Shown: positions 1 through 8,371 of the stretch, piece by piece
Position numbering within the stretch: position 1 is the stretch's first letter
Layout of the letters: every line of letters begins with the position of its first letter
Assembly: GCA_017522255.1 (NCBI GenBank)
Contig: JAFWZP010000054.1
Coordinates: 1-57,820 of the forward strand
DNA from: Bacteroidales bacterium
GTDB taxonomy: Bacteria; Bacteroidota; Bacteroidia; Bacteroidales; P3
Length of the DNA: 57,820 nt
Reading direction: 5' to 3'
Notes under the pieces: generated by a model
Told to the model about the DNA's origin: nothing
Databases searched by the model: none
Seen by the model: the letters and a program-made list of their open reading frames with translations, nothing else
Position numbers and translations under genes: made by a program

Positions 1-186
1 ACAGTAAGCATAAGGAGAAATATTCGGATATTTATCCGCCATAGGATCCACGCTAAGCCACCCAGTCATCAAATCCGAATCATAATACCTAGCTCCGAAG
101 TAGGAAAACCCTGTCTCTGAGTCTCTTTCTTTCCCGGTGAAGGTTCGGGATGGTTTGGGGCTATATTTCAAGTGGTTTTGTAGCAT
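1..186 (-). CDS. Orphan RHS core fragment (3' end outside window)
   Basis: The 62 visible codons begin at ATG 186-184 and run off the left edge. After about 15 residues comes the RHS-repeat core hallmark: TGKERDSETG, then YFGARYYDSDLMTGWLSVDP and ADKYP..SPYAYC. In polymorphic toxins this core closes the RHS shell and is followed by a variable toxic tip. Here it has its own start codon and no upstream RHS repeats, so it is a displaced C-terminal cassette rather than a full RHS protein. It is the third such cassette in a leftward series, after 2384-3400 and 964-1800, and lies 13 bp downstream of the probable immunity gene 200-967. The toxin part is outside the window. The frame and family are clear; whether it is translated is not. 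Confidence 0.75.
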   Translation of the reverse strand, partial: MLQNHLKYSPKPSRTFTGKERDSETGFSYFGARYYDSDLMTGWLSVDPMADKYPNISPYAYC

Positions 187-199
187 ATTTCAGTACATA

Positions 200-967
200 T
201 TATTTATCTTTCTTTAATATTATTGCCGAAAAAATTATTCGTTTACAATTGTATTCTTTACAATACATTTCAGCTATTTCTTTCAATGATTCTGTATAAT
301 CGTTTTCTTCCAAAATGATACATTCTTTGCATATATCATGAACCGATAATCTTCCATTATCATATACTAATAATGCTCTTTGAGCGTATCTGTCATTCTT
401 AGATGAATCTAGATAGCAGTTGTCATTACTCGGGAAATTAGCATCGTAACCATATTGCTCATGGAATTTAAGAACATTCTCAAACATTATTTTCTTATGC
501 CGTTCTTCAAAACAACTATCGATATACACATTTTCCATAGCCTTATTACTCTCATCGAACATTCGTATAAATCTAAAGAAATTGGGCTCGTATGTAAATT
601 TGTTACATTCAAGATTAGGAGTATATGATAATAATAAGCTATCTTTGTAATAATGTTCTAGTATGTTGCCATTAGTTTTTATGTCAAAATACGAGATGTT
701 TTTATGTACCCAATCAAAAAACTCACCAGACAATTGAGTGTCTTCGCTGTGAAAAAACAAGTCTTCCGGAGTAGTTGGAAATGATAAATAAGTCCAAAAA
801 TATAAATCGCACAAATACCACATGTGGTGAAAATAGAGATCAGTCTCTTTGAAATCAGTTATAGATTTTACATATTCATCATTGCAATATATAGTGGTCT
901 GCGAATAACTTCTATTGCCAAACAACAATAGAAATATTAACACAAAATAAATTTTCATCGGTTTCAT
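200..967 (-). CDS. Exported hypothetical protein, probable immunity partner
   Basis: This 255-aa product starts with a hydrophobic signal peptide (about residues 5-22, ending SYSQ), so it is probably periplasmic or surface exposed. The remainder is rich in aromatic residues and contains nine or so cysteines; I recognise no family. Its ATG overlaps the stop of the RHS-tip gene 964-1800 as ATGA, which implies translational coupling. In RHS polymorphic-toxin loci the gene directly behind the toxin usually encodes its immunity protein, so that role is inferred from position only. A periplasmic immunity protein would fit a toxin acting in or passing through the periplasm. It could also be a second secreted effector. 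Confidence 0.72.
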   Translation of the reverse strand: MKPMKIYFVLIFLLLFGNRSYSQTTIYCNDEYVKSITDFKETDLYFHHMWYLCDLYFWTYLSFPTTPEDLFFHSEDTQLSGEFFDWVHKNISYFDIKTNGNILEHYYKDSLLLSYTPNLECNKFTYEPNFFRFIRMFDESNKAMENVYIDSCFEERHKKIMFENVLKFHEQYGYDANFPSNDNCYLDSSKNDRYAQRALLVYDNGRLSVHDICKECIILEENDYTESLKEIAEMYCKEYNCKRIIFSAIILKKDK

Positions 968-1800
968 TTTGCTTTTGGAAATAATGTATAAAATTGATTC
1001 ATAAAGTTAGTTACATTTTCTTGCTTCTTAAAATTTAATCCTACCATAACATCTCCTACAGAATGTTTCGTTATTGTAAGATATTTACCTGGAGGAGTTG
1101 CAAAATAACCATTATTACCTGTTATGCGGTTTGAGATACTCCAGTCAATAAATTTCCCATCCATATTATTTCCGGTAACATAGAAATATATATCTGCTAT
1201 TCCTGCATAAGTTCCCATTTTTGAAGGATAATGGATATTATCACTTGTAGTTCCGAAACGATCTATAAATTTGCAGATGGTTGAAAAATCCGTTGTTTCT
1301 TGTATTGGTTCATCTGGATTCCTATATGAGTATGTATAATTAATCATCGCTTCTCTGTATTCAGCAAAAGCAATCATTGCTTCATCAAGTTTTGCTGTAA
1401 TTTTCCCATTAGTACTATTTTTATCAACAACTTGACCAAATAAGCTATAATACTTATTTTTTGACGTATAGGTTTTTCCTAAATATCGACCTTTGATATT
1501 TGATTTTTCAAAATCAGATTTTGAGATTATTTTTGTTGTATATTGAATTTTTCCGGCCTCTGTCTCATACCAATCTCTTCCATCCGGGTCCACCAACCTA
1601 ATAGGGTTCCAAGCACAATAAGCATAAGGAGACAAACTCGGATATTTATCCGCCATAGGGTCTACAGACAACCACGCAGTCATCAAATCCGAGTCGTAAT
1701 ACCGTGCTCCGAAGTAGGAAAGTCCTGTCTCTGAGTCTCTTTCTTTCCCGGTAAAGGATTGTGGTGATTTGGGTTTGTATTTTAGGTGATATTGATGCAT
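964..1800 (-). CDS. Orphan RHS core with C-terminal toxin-like domain
   Basis: This 278-aa protein has about 15 leading residues, then the RHS core (roughly residues 16-76: TGKERDSETG, YFGARYYDSD, DPMADKYPSLSPYAYC, DPDGRDW). A tip of about 200 residues follows, in which I recognise no family. The DPDGRD junction is the usual boundary between RHS core and variable toxin. There is no signal peptide and no upstream RHS shell, so this is an orphan tip as found behind full RHS genes in toxin arrays. It lies 22 bp downstream of the 179-aa exported protein and overlaps the next gene by ATGA. Such tips are thought to serve as a reservoir that recombines into a complete RHS gene through the conserved core; no complete copy is in this window. 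Confidence 0.8.
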   Translation of the reverse strand: MHQYHLKYKPKSPQSFTGKERDSETGLSYFGARYYDSDLMTAWLSVDPMADKYPSLSPYAYCAWNPIRLVDPDGRDWYETEAGKIQYTTKIISKSDFEKSNIKGRYLGKTYTSKNKYYSLFGQVVDKNSTNGKITAKLDEAMIAFAEYREAMINYTYSYRNPDEPIQETTDFSTICKFIDRFGTTSDNIHYPSKMGTYAGIADIYFYVTGNNMDGKFIDWSISNRITGNNGYFATPPGKYLTITKHSVGDVMVGLNFKKQENVTNFMNQFYTLFPKAK

Positions 1801-1822
1801 TATTTACTAGTTTAGTCTGTAA

Positions 1823-2362
1823 TTAGTAAAGATTTCCATTTTCATCCATTTTCATTCCGATATGAAACTCGTTGTTCATATAGTAAGCAAATATTGTTAA
1901 ATGGGGACGAGAAAGTTCCGTATCATCTTCGATTAGGAAAGTGTCCTCATACTGTTCTGACATGCATTTAAATTTAATTTTTTTATCTGTTTTTTTTAGC
2001 AATTCACTTATTGTGATTCTATTATTACCTACTGCAATCCAAATCAAATATTTTTTGTAGCATACGAATATTGCACTATCTTTATCAGACATTGCGATAT
2101 CTATTGTATTACCTGTAAATCTATCAAATTGAAAAACATTTCCTTTTTCTGAATGAATATTAACACGAATATAACAGCTGTCAGATGAAACATTTATTCC
2201 TCTACTTTTTTCAAGAAATAGCATTGTATCTATCATGTTAAAGAAAGATTTTTCTATAATGGTATAAACAGGAACTTCACAATAAGTAATGCTATCAGAC
2301 TGTTGCGAATACAATTTAGCACTAATAATCATTATAACTATTAAAAGTATGAACTTTTTCAT
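1823..2362 (-). CDS. Exported hypothetical protein, probable immunity to JAB-tipped RHS
   Basis: The 179-aa product has an N-terminal signal peptide (residues 1-19, cleavage near LYSQQ) and no recognisable domain. It begins 21 bp after the stop of the RHS/JAB gene 2384-3400 and ends 22 bp before the next RHS orphan, so it sits in the usual immunity position. The spacing and strand suggest one leftward transcript across 3400-1. Assignment as an immunity protein rests on context, not on sequence similarity. Confidence 0.72.
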   Translation of the reverse strand: MKKFILLIVIMIISAKLYSQQSDSITYCEVPVYTIIEKSFFNMIDTMLFLEKSRGINVSSDSCYIRVNIHSEKGNVFQFDRFTGNTIDIAMSDKDSAIFVCYKKYLIWIAVGNNRITISELLKKTDKKIKFKCMSEQYEDTFLIEDDTELSRPHLTIFAYYMNNEFHIGMKMDENGNLY

Positions 2363-2383
2363 TTTTTTGTCTCGTATTATCTT

Positions 2384-3400
2384 TTATTGTTTTTTATTCC
2401 ACCCTAACGTTGAATGAGGCTGAGTTAATATACGTAGATTGAGAACACCAATACTACCATTATATCGTGTGTAACCTATTTTAGGAGTATAAGTATATAG
2501 CTTGATTCCTTGATGGTTTTTTTCGTGTTTTGGTGCATTTCCTAAATCCTTACCATCCGTACCAACTGAACCAGACGGAGTAGGATTTCCAAAAGGATGA
2601 TTATGCACATAACTACTAACTGAATATCCTTCATCGGTCAATTCTATAAGAAGAGAAATGTCAGATTTTTTATGATTAGTTCCTATTATACTAATATCAT
2701 CTGTAGAATTTAAAGTTGCATGTCCCCATTCTATGGGTGTTCCATTATCATCAGTGTAATAAGATGCAAGAAATTCAAAAATTTCTTCTGCATTTTTACT
2801 TCCACAAACTTCAATTGCTGTTGTATTTTGATTTGATAATTTTATTTCAGAAATAGTTCCATATTCAAAAGTACTAGTTTCTCCAACAATATTATCGTTA
2901 TCATCTTTTATACGCACTTGATCATGATTGTTATTTGGAATTATATTTAAATTCCCAGTAGAATTAAATTCCCATATATCCCTTCCATCTGGATCCACCA
3001 ACTTAACCGGATTCCAAGCACAGTAAGCATAAGGAGACAAACCAGGGTACTTATCCGCCATAGGATCCACACTAAGCCACCCAGTCATCAAATCCGAGTC
3101 GTAATACCTCGCTCCGAAGTAGGAAAAGCCTGTCTCAGAGTCTCTTTCTTTCCCGGTGAAAGTGAAACGTTCTTCGTATGCAGAAGTTCTTTCATTTATG
3201 AATGGTTCACCATAAGGCATATATTGCAGGTGTTGCACAGGTGTACCACTGCCGTTGGTTATCCACGAAGCACTGCCAAGGTGGTCGCTATGATAGAAAT
3301 ATACTGCTGAATCCATATCGCCACAGCATAGCCTATCGCTAACTTTTGTTAGCAACGAGGGCTGTGTTTTTGATAGTTTATGTATGGCGAAATGTTTCAT
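2384..3400 (-). CDS. Orphan RHS core with JAB-like toxin domain
   Basis: This 338-aa protein contains the end of an RHS repeat region (YFYHSDHLGSASWITN near residue 35), the RHS core (TGKERDSETGFSYFGARYYD, DPDGRD near residue 140) and then a variable tip of about 195 residues. The tip carries HNHPFGNPTPSG followed later by KLYTYTP..GY, matching the JAB/JAMM-like toxin domains found at RHS tips, which are proposed metallopeptidases. In a canonical JAMM site (HxH-P-x-G...S-x-x-D) the aspartate after the serine is a zinc ligand. Here that position is Val (SGSV), with Asp residues three and six positions later. A promoter motif lies just upstream, so the fragment has its own transcription start although the N-terminal RHS shell is absent. 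Confidence 0.8.
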   Translation of the reverse strand: MKHFAIHKLSKTQPSLLTKVSDRLCCGDMDSAVYFYHSDHLGSASWITNGSGTPVQHLQYMPYGEPFINERTSAYEERFTFTGKERDSETGFSYFGARYYDSDLMTGWLSVDPMADKYPGLSPYAYCAWNPVKLVDPDGRDIWEFNSTGNLNIIPNNNHDQVRIKDDNDNIVGETSTFEYGTISEIKLSNQNTTAIEVCGSKNAEEIFEFLASYYTDDNGTPIEWGHATLNSTDDISIIGTNHKKSDISLLIELTDEGYSVSSYVHNHPFGNPTPSGSVGTDGKDLGNAPKHEKNHQGIKLYTYTPKIGYTRYNGSIGVLNLRILTQPHSTLGWNKKQ

Positions 3401-3422
3401 AATTCAACAGATTTTCGGCTTG

Positions 3423-3430
3423 CAAAATTA
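3423..3430 (-). promoter_or_regulatory. Probable promoter (-7 TAATTTTG) for RHS array
   Basis: On the minus strand TAATTTTG matches the Bacteroidota -7 consensus TAnnTTTG and lies 22 bp before the ATG at 3400. No clear -33 TTG is seen. Confidence 0.5.
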
Positions 3431-3485
3431 CACATTTATTTTGATATAGACACGTTTTGTCCCGACTTTTGCCTGAAATATTTTT

Positions 3486-3649
3486 CCTCACGACGTTGTG
3501 AAATTTTCCTCACGAGGAAAATCTTGCTGCATCGCGAGGAAAATTCATCGGCATCGCGAGGGGATTTCGGGGTGATATACCGGCTCGAAATTGATGGTAT
3601 ACCGTCACGGTGATGATACCCTATTGTGAACAGATTGATGATAGGGTAT
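3486..3649 (+). repeat. 22-bp-phased intergenic repeat array A
   Basis: The cores CCTCACGACG, CCTCACGAGG, CATCGCGAGG and CATCGCGAGG start at 3486, 3508, 3530 and 3552, exactly 22 bp apart and separated by A/T-rich spacers. GATATACC (3574) and GGTATACC (3596) continue the same period. The element ends in a 34-bp hairpin sequence with arms ATACCCTAT (3616-3624) and ATAGGGTAT (3641-3649). The same layout recurs at 9715-9880, 31698-31890 and 53069-53270. No convincing gene lies in 3401-3883 apart from this element and two promoters. Confidence 0.8.
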
Positions 3650-3801
3650 GAATAAAAAGACAATTTTGCAGGTGTTTTTGCTGATTTTTATCATAGGGGT
3701 GACAAGTTTTCGGGTCAGGGTTTTATCTTTTGCCTCCCTATTCTTCTCAGCCCTTGCAATCTATTTTTGAGAAGTATTTGTTGTGTTTGAAGTAAATTTC
3801 T

Positions 3802-3809
3802 TATCTTTG
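3802..3809 (+). promoter_or_regulatory. Probable promoter (-7 TATCTTTG) for the PorE-like gene
   Basis: TATCTTTG fits TAnnTTTG, and a TTG lies 18 bp upstream at 3781-3783. The ATG of the OmpA-family gene is 75 bp downstream. Confidence 0.6.
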
Positions 3810-3883
3810 TAAAGTTTATGCACTATGATGTATGATACTAATCGGTTAATTGATAAGATAATAAATAATAGTATATAATAATT

Positions 3884-5848
3884 ATGTATATAAGAAAATT
3901 GATTTTGCTACTGCTTGTTGTGTTTGTTAATGGTGGTGTATCGGCACAGTCGGTATGCGAAGTGGAGATGAGCAAAAAGAACTATAAAGAATACAATAAA
4001 GCCCTCGCAATGTTCGAAAAAGGAATGTATACGGGCAGTAGCAACATATTGCGAAAGATAGTACAAGAGGAACCCGAAGTGGCTGAGCCATACTTTGTGT
4101 TGGGGCTTATAGCCGCCCAAAAAGAAAACCTGAGTGGTATGAACCGAAACTTTAGCAAAGTGTTGGAGTTGTGTCCCGACTTTCCAGATGCAAGACTTCA
4201 CTACTATATGGGTGTAATAAACTACAGCTACGAAAAATACGAAGAAGCAGCCATTAACTTCGACAACTTCTTTGCCCTTAGCGAAGAAAGTTTTGACAAC
4301 AAATATGACAGCTATTTGGAAGACGCTGAAACGTACGCCTATTGGTCGCGAGTGTTAAGCAAAGCCTATCTTAATCCCGTTCCTTTCGAACCTCGATATA
4401 TAGAAGGGGTATCCACCGAAGCCAACGAATATCTGGCATATCAAACCGTAGACGGCACACGAATGTATTACACTCGCGATGTGGTTAAACACGAGGATAA
4501 TAGTAGTTTTTACAAGCAAGAACTCGAAACCAAGGTGCCTATGATAATAGAAAGCACTCGAAACAAAAACGGAAAATTCGATAAAGGTCGACGGATGCCT
4601 CCGCCATTCAATTTGGGCAAAAACGAAGGCACATTCACCATGACTGCCGACAATAAATTGCTATATTTTTCGATAACCGAACGCGGTGCCAACAACTATC
4701 AGAACTGCGACATCTATTACAGCGAATACAAAGACGGCGAATGGAGCGAGCCTCAAAATGCCGGTATAAATGTAAATACCCCAACCACATGGGAGTCGAT
4801 GCCCTCAATAACCCCCGATGGCAAATACCTCTATTTTGCCAGCAACCGACAAGGGAGTTATGGTGGTACCGATATTTGGCGTGTGCGTAGGTTGCCCAAT
4901 GGCGACTGGAGCCGTGCCGAAAACATGGGACCCGGCATAAACACCGAAGACAACGAACGATCACCTTTTATACACCCCGACGGTGTGTCGCTGTACTTTG
5001 CGTCGAATGGTTGGGAAGGGCTTGGTGGATACGATATGTATTACACCCGCATCAACGACAGCAGAATGCAAAAGCCAATAAACTTCGGACACCCGATAAA
5101 CACCGAATCCGATGAGTTCTACTTTGGAGTATCCACTGATGGCAACAAAGCATACTTTTCGTCGAACAGATATTCGGGCAAAGGTGGAATGGATATATTT
5201 GAATTTGATTTGTACCCATCTATCAAACCACAAAAAGTGTTGATTATAAAGGGCAAAGTGGTCGACGAGAACAACATTCCCATAGGCGGAGAACTGGAAC
5301 TATTTGTAGCCGGAGCCAAAGAAAAAGCCATATACCGTATCGACGAAAGCGAAGGAACATTCACAGCTGTGTTAAACACCAAAAACGATTATATACTTAT
5401 AGCCAAACGAGAAGGCTATTCGTTCAGTTCGATATTATTTCCACAAAAAAACAATATACCCTCCGATTCGGTACTTATGATGCAAATACTCCCCATCGAA
5501 GTAGGTGGAAGCTACCAGATAAACGATATAGTGTTTGAAAACAACTCTTACGAACTTACCGAACATAGCAAACTTGTAATGAATGCCTTTATACAATTCT
5601 TACGCGAAAATCCTACCGTGCACGCCAACATAGAAGGTTATACTGACAATGTAGGAAATGATGAATCAAATCTAAAATTATCGGAAGAGCGAGCCAAATC
5701 GGTATACGATTATTTGATAGATAACCGCATACGCCCCGACAGAATACAATACAAAGGCTATGGCTCGGCCAATCCCATAGCACCAAACGACACCGAAGAA
5801 GGACGTGCCAAAAACAGACGAACAGTATTTGTAATAACAAAAAAATAA
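3884..5848 (+). CDS. OmpA-family TPR/PD40 protein, PorE-like
   Basis: The 654-aa protein has a signal peptide (1-21) and TPR-like helices (about 35-150). Three PD40/WD40-like blades follow near 302-332, 358-385 and 410-435, each with a PDG..LYFASN or similar motif followed by GG.D. Then come a carboxypeptidase-regulatory-like beta domain (about 455-530) and an OmpA C-terminal peptidoglycan-binding domain (about 546-654, with GYTDNVG, LSEERAKSVYDYL and N(K)RRT). This domain order and length match PorE of the type IX secretion system, a periplasmic protein that ties the secretion machinery to peptidoglycan. A T9SS cargo (19995-22888) and a PorG-like gene (52027-52926) in the window support that reading. 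Other Bacteroidota OmpA proteins share this architecture, so the exact orthology is inferred. The ABC exporter starts 9 bp after its stop. Confidence 0.85.
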   Translation: MYIRKLILLLLVVFVNGGVSAQSVCEVEMSKKNYKEYNKALAMFEKGMYTGSSNILRKIVQEEPEVAEPYFVLGLIAAQKENLSGMNRNFSKVLELCPDFPDARLHYYMGVINYSYEKYEEAAINFDNFFALSEESFDNKYDSYLEDAETYAYWSRVLSKAYLNPVPFEPRYIEGVSTEANEYLAYQTVDGTRMYYTRDVVKHEDNSSFYKQELETKVPMIIESTRNKNGKFDKGRRMPPPFNLGKNEGTFTMTADNKLLYFSITERGANNYQNCDIYYSEYKDGEWSEPQNAGINVNTPTTWESMPSITPDGKYLYFASNRQGSYGGTDIWRVRRLPNGDWSRAENMGPGINTEDNERSPFIHPDGVSLYFASNGWEGLGGYDMYYTRINDSRMQKPINFGHPINTESDEFYFGVSTDGNKAYFSSNRYSGKGGMDIFEFDLYPSIKPQKVLIIKGKVVDENNIPIGGELELFVAGAKEKAIYRIDESEGTFTAVLNTKNDYILIAKREGYSFSSILFPQKNNIPSDSVLMMQILPIEVGGSYQINDIVFENNSYELTEHSKLVMNAFIQFLRENPTVHANIEGYTDNVGNDESNLKLSEERAKSVYDYLIDNRIRPDRIQYKGYGSANPIAPNDTEEGRAKNRRTVFVITKK

Positions 5849-5857
5849 CACCTAACA

Positions 5858-7681
5858 ATGAAAGATATATTCCGAATATTTAAATACTTACGTTTTTTTC
5901 CAAAGCAAATAACTCTCAATATACTATTCAATATCTGCTTTGTGTTCTTTTCGTTGTTTTCGTTTGCAATGATAGTTCCTTTTATTGAGCTATTGTTTGG
6001 AGTAAGCAATCCCCCTACATCGGAGCCTGAGTTTGGTTTAAACCAGGCTGCATTAACCAATTGGGTTACTTGGCAGCTATACCAATTCAAACTCACCTAT
6101 GGCACTTGGCAATGCCTATTCTTTGTGGCATTGGGCTACATCTCTTGCTCGTTTTTATCAAATACTTCGCGTTATTTGGGTATGTATTTTTTAAGTCCTA
6201 TACGCAACGGAATGATAGAACGCATACGCAACGACTTTTATCACCACATAACCATACTACCGGTATCATTTTTTTCGGCACAACGTAAAGGCGATATACT
6301 AAGTCGGTTATCCAACGATTTGGCCGACATAGAATGGTCGGTGTTTAACTGCTTGCAAATGCTGGTAAAGGATCCTATTAATATAATAGTATTCGCCATA
6401 GTGTTGATATTTATCAGTCCCAAGATGGTGCTCTTTGCCGTAGTGGTGTTGCCTATAACACTCTTTATCATCAGCAAGGTGGGACAAAGCCTTAAACGCA
6501 ATTCAACCAAAGGACAAGACAAACTTGGCTACCTGTTTTCGATATTGGAAGAAGCCGTGTTTGGAGTAAAAGCCATAAAATCGTTCAATATGGAAGACGA
6601 GATGTCTAAGCGATTTGAAAAGGAAAATCAAGAATATACCAAACGAATGATAAAAGTATCGAAACGAAAAGAATTAGGCTCCCCTCTCATCGAACTGCTT
6701 GCTACTATGATATTGGCTGTTATAGTGGTGTTTGGAGGCAGTTTGGTTATTAATGGCGAGTTGCGTCCTGCGGTACTTATATTCTTTGTTATAGTGTTTT
6801 CGCGTATCATACCACCGGCACAAGCCGTAATATCGGCATACTACAATCTACAAAAAGGAAGTGCTGCCGCACACCGTATATTCGAAGTCCTCGACGAAAA
6901 AGAAGGGATTACCGAACGCAAAAATGCCATACAAAAAAATGAATTTGAACGAAGTATAGAATACCGAAACGTGTCGTTTTCGTATCAAAACGACCGCAAC
7001 GAATATGTGTTGAAGAATATCAACCTCAATATCGAAAAAGGCAAAACCATAGCAATAGTAGGGCCTTCGGGTGCAGGCAAAACCACATTGGTAGATTTGC
7101 TACCACGATTTTATGATTGCACTTCAGGAGAAATACTTATCGATGGCATACCTATAAAAGATATGAACATAAACTCGCTGCGTGAGCTTACGGGCATAGT
7201 GTCGCAAGAAAGTATATTATTCAACGATAGCATATTGCACAACATAGCCTTTGGCAAACGCAACATCGACAAAGAAAAAATAATAGAAGCAGCCAAGATA
7301 GCCAATGCCGACGAATTTATACGTCAATTGCCAAACGGCTACTACACAACCATTGGCGACCGTGGTTTATCGCTTTCGGGAGGGCAACGCCAACGCATAA
7401 GTATAGCACGTGCCATACTTAAAAATCCACCTATCCTTATCCTCGACGAAGCAACTTCGGCTTTAGATACCGAATCGGAATACTATGTGCAAGAAGCATT
7501 GGAACGTGTGATGAAAAATAGAACATCAATAGTAATTGCACACCGATTATCTACCATACAGCACGCCGACGAGATAATAGTAATGGATAAAGGCAAGATA
7601 ATAGAGTGTGGAACACATCAAAATTTGATAAAAGCAGGTGGGTTGTACAAAAAATTGATAGATTTACAATCATTTTCGTAG
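5858..7681 (+). CDS. ABC transporter, fused permease/ATPase (MsbA-like)
   Basis: The 607-aa half-transporter has six predicted membrane helices in residues 1-330 and a nucleotide-binding domain in about 360-600. Walker A (GPSGAGKTT) is near residue 397, the signature LSGGQRQR near 505, Walker B plus glutamate (ILILDEATSALD) near 525 and the switch histidine (IAHRLST) near 560. This is the exporter type of MsbA/LmrA, which as a homodimer flips lipids or drugs across the inner membrane. In Bacteroidota such genes are usually annotated as lipid A-core flippase or multidrug exporter; the substrate cannot be read from sequence. It begins 9 bp after the PorE-like gene and is probably cotranscribed with it. 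Confidence 0.9.
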   Translation: MKDIFRIFKYLRFFPKQITLNILFNICFVFFSLFSFAMIVPFIELLFGVSNPPTSEPEFGLNQAALTNWVTWQLYQFKLTYGTWQCLFFVALGYISCSFLSNTSRYLGMYFLSPIRNGMIERIRNDFYHHITILPVSFFSAQRKGDILSRLSNDLADIEWSVFNCLQMLVKDPINIIVFAIVLIFISPKMVLFAVVVLPITLFIISKVGQSLKRNSTKGQDKLGYLFSILEEAVFGVKAIKSFNMEDEMSKRFEKENQEYTKRMIKVSKRKELGSPLIELLATMILAVIVVFGGSLVINGELRPAVLIFFVIVFSRIIPPAQAVISAYYNLQKGSAAAHRIFEVLDEKEGITERKNAIQKNEFERSIEYRNVSFSYQNDRNEYVLKNINLNIEKGKTIAIVGPSGAGKTTLVDLLPRFYDCTSGEILIDGIPIKDMNINSLRELTGIVSQESILFNDSILHNIAFGKRNIDKEKIIEAAKIANADEFIRQLPNGYYTTIGDRGLSLSGGQRQRISIARAILKNPPILILDEATSALDTESEYYVQEALERVMKNRTSIVIAHRLSTIQHADEIIVMDKGKIIECGTHQNLIKAGGLYKKLIDLQSFS

Positions 7682-7798
7682 AACAGAAACAAAAAATATA
7701 ACTTTTTTAGACCTCTAATATTCAATCTTTTGATATAGATGGTGTGAAAATATTAAAATTATTATTCGAAAAAGCCGATATAAGTAAAAAAAAAAGTG

Positions 7799-7806
7799 TA
7801 CCTTTG
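7799..7806 (+). promoter_or_regulatory. Probable tRNA promoter (-7 TACCTTTG)
   Basis: TACCTTTG fits the TAnnTTTG consensus and lies 12 bp before the mature tRNA 5' end, as expected for a short tRNA leader. No -33 TTG is clear. Confidence 0.6.
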
Positions 7807-7817
7807 CAAACCGAATT

Positions 7818-7908
7818 GGAAAGATGCTCGAGTGGTTGAAGAGGCACGCCTGGAAAGTGTGTAAACGTCAAAAGCGTTTCCAGGGTTCGAATCCCTGTCT
7901 TTCCGCCA
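7818..7908 (+). tRNA. tRNA-Ser (GGA anticodon)
   Basis: A complete class II tRNA folds from this stretch. The acceptor stem pairs GGAAAGA with TCTTTCC, followed by discriminator G and an encoded CCA (7906-7908). The anticodon stem CACGC/GTGTG closes the loop CTGGAAA with anticodon GGA. A long variable arm AAACG/CGTTT and T arm CAGGG-TTCGAAT-CCCTG follow. The long variable arm and GGA identify serine. A hairpin terminator follows directly. Confidence 0.97.
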
Positions 7909-7910
7909 AG

Positions 7911-7955
7911 AACCTTGCAAGGTATTAGGTTATACTAAGTTGCAAGGTTTTTTTT
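7911..7955 (+). terminator. Rho-independent terminator after tRNA-Ser
   Basis: A 10-bp perfect stem, AACCTTGCAA (7911-7920) and TTGCAAGGTT (7940-7949), runs into a T-rich tail to 7955, 3 bp after the CCA end. Confidence 0.85.
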
Positions 7956-8081
7956 ATATGCTTTGAACAAAAAAAACTTCTCAGGACTTGCATATTATAG
8001 TTTTTTTTTGTTACTTTGCGGATAACTTTGAAAAACAAATTTCGATACAATAGAATATAAATCAATAAAATAAATATCATC

Positions 8082-8288
8082 ATGGCAATAAAAAGAATAT
8101 CAAAAAATGTTGTTTATGCTACATTGATAATGGGTTTGATGTCGATTTGTTCGACAGCAACAATATCTTGTTCATCATCTAAAGGCAGTATGTATAAAAC
8201 CGATTCTAAAAGCTCGTCGATGGTTCACAAAACATACAAAGTAAAAGGAAATAAGAAAAAGAATAGTTCTACATATCGTTCTTATTAA
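8082..8288 (+). CDS. Small exported Ser/Lys-rich protein
   Basis: The 68-aa product has a hydrophobic N-terminal segment (about 11-28) followed by SCSSSKG and a tail rich in Ser, Lys and Tyr. The cysteine at the end of the hydrophobic segment may be a lipidation site, although ATISC is a poor lipobox. A TTACTTTG motif about 65 bp upstream could be the promoter, and a strong bidirectional terminator follows. I recognise no family; small basic exported proteins of this kind are common in Bacteroidales. Confidence 0.6.
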   Translation: MAIKRISKNVVYATLIMGLMSICSTATISCSSSKGSMYKTDSKSSSMVHKTYKVKGNKKKNSSTYRSY

Positions 8289-8313
8289 AAAAAATACTCT
8301 ATCATGCACAACA

Positions 8314-8349
8314 AAAGAGAGTACAAACTAAAAGGCTTGTACTCTCTTT
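8314..8349. terminator. Bidirectional terminator between convergent genes
   Basis: A perfect 13-bp stem, AAAGAGAGTACAA (8314-8326) and TTGTACTCTCTTT (8337-8349), sits between the rightward small gene and the leftward cyclo-ligase, with A/T runs on both sides. Confidence 0.85.
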
Positions 8350-8371
8350 ATTATATATGCTCATCTGTTGT

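Noticed and set aside
3380-3663. Short frames on both strands over array A
   Set aside because: Their translations simply follow the 22-bp repeats and show no protein-like pattern or ribosome site.
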